NCBI GenBank assembly: GCA_009733775.1
Contig: WOGZ01000219.1
Location: forward strand, 1-57,898
Direction: 5' to 3'
DNA: 57,898 nt
Source of the DNA: Alectoria sarmentosa
Taxonomy: Eukaryota > Ascomycota > Lecanoromycetes > Lecanorales > Parmeliaceae
This document shows, one piece after another, positions 56,890 through 57,898 of the stretch. The notes under the pieces are model-generated. The model saw only the letters and a list, made by a program, of their open reading frames with translations, ran no database searches and was not told where the DNA came from. Made by a program: the position numbers and the translations under genes. The number at the start of each line of letters is the position of its first letter. The stretch's first letter is position 1.

Positions 56890-57898
56890 TGTCTGTTACT
56901 CGTGTCGTGAAAAAATTGGTAGCTTCCTTTTTAAGAAGATATTTTCGATAAAATATAATTACGATATCTCTATTATATAAAGGAATAGTGTAGAGTTGAG
57001 CTAAAAAACCTTGAATTTGTATGTGCAGTTAATTATAAATTCGGAATCATTACGCTTTTCGGTTAGCACTCGAATAGCGACGTTTAGGTCTTTCGAGCGC
57101 TCTCATCAAAAATTTGTATATAAAAACTTTACATCTTTTGTTTTTTATTTTTTTAAATATGCAATATCTTTATAATTTCGTAAAATGTAAAATATGCTTT
57201 GCGCTTTTTAATAATGTAAAAATTATGAAATTCGATTTATTATTCGTCAAGTTAATAAATATTCAAATATCGATATAAAAGTTATATTAAATCTATTCGA
57301 GGCGGTTAATATTTCTTTCGATTTATTTATTTATCTGCGAAGACGCGTATAATCGTTATATTTTATTAATTTATTAATTTATTATTAATATAAATACATT
57401 TAATTTTGATATTTTTCGCTCGCACATTATTAAATGTTTAAAACACGTATATTTTTTTTGCTCGTCTTTTAAAGCCTTTATTGACTCTTTTAAACGATCT
57501 TTCGCGAAATTTATTATTATTAACAATCGAGGTTAAAAATGAGCTTAAAAACGAGCTTAATAATTATTTATTATTATTTATAAACGCGTAAAAAGATTTT
57601 CAAAAAGATCTCGAATAGATTTCTCTTTTTCATAATCGTTATTCTTTTAAATTAATCGATTTTTATCTTTTTAAAACGCGCCCTTTTTTTTTCTCGTTTA
57701 TCATTTTTTTTTTCACTTAACGACGCGTTTTTTATATTTTTAAACGATCGAAAAATGTTTTAATTAATGTAAAGCATTCTCTGTTACGAGATTTATTAAT
57801 AAATTTTTTTGATATCGATTTTTTTGATAATTCGCCTTTTAGCTCTTTTTTGAAAATTATTCAATTTATTCAATTTATTTAATTTATTTAATTTATTT
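56890..57898. other. AT-rich degraded DNA
   Basis: Composition as in the left block, with no readable protein motif. It does not obviously align with the chromovirus copies and probably belongs to another RIP-damaged repeat running off the right edge. Confidence 0.6.

Overview
The window looks like a chromosome segment of a filamentous ascomycete (Pezizomycotina). Genes carry introns of about 48-75 nt with GT...AG ends and CTGAC/CTAAT-like branch sites. The protein families are typical of that group. Repeats carry C-to-T and G-to-A damage of the kind left by repeat-induced point mutation (RIP). The species cannot be named from the sequence. The genome is bipartite: very AT-rich, gene-empty blocks (about 1-18,640, 50,900-52,090 and 56,900-57,898) alternate with normal-composition gene islands (18,650-50,900 and 52,090-55,880), plus a roughly 560-bp mini-island at 56,330-56,890.

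The left AT-rich block is a stack of RIP-killed LTR retrotransposons. Its centre is a complete 7.1-kb Ty3/Gypsy chromovirus (2,766-9,865, minus strand). It has 204-bp LTRs, TG...CA ends, a polypurine tract, Gag zinc knuckle, RT, integrase and chromodomain remnants, and a perfect 5-bp target duplication. It inserted into the gag gene of another copy of its own family, whose 5' LTR lies at 11,637-11,840. That copy in turn abuts an older, different Gypsy element (about 12,480-14,600), a tandem-repeat patch (15,860-16,260) and an unidentified RIP-damaged reading frame (16,862-17,425).

The main island carries, left to right: a PI-PLC-X phosphodiesterase; a small secreted protein; a 274-bp element with perfect 32-bp inverted repeats; a tail-anchored hypothetical protein; a decayed PI-PLC-X relic; an MDR-type enoyl reductase/quinone oxidoreductase; a Zn-cluster-less fungal transcription factor; a DUF4863 (hydroxylaminobenzoate lyase-like) protein; an amidase with a scrambled 5' end; a 137-bp hairpin; a seven-TM Pth11/rhodopsin-like receptor; a catalytically dead pepsin-like membrane protein; a secreted proline-rich protein; and a DUF7923-type tandem CCCH zinc-finger protein. 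The second island holds one heme-thiolate peroxidase (unspecific peroxygenase/chloroperoxidase family). Next to it is a 442-bp TA-flanked MITE that abuts a broken cysteine-containing reading frame.

The genes do not form an obvious biosynthetic cluster: orientation is mixed and spacing is wide. Several encode extracytoplasmic or signalling functions (two secreted proteins, a peroxygenase, a receptor, a surface pepsin-like protein, a PLC), which fits a gene-sparse, transposon-bordered accessory region. Multi-exon models are my own splice reconstructions. Each preserves the reading frame across every intron except at the amidase 5' end, which is flagged.
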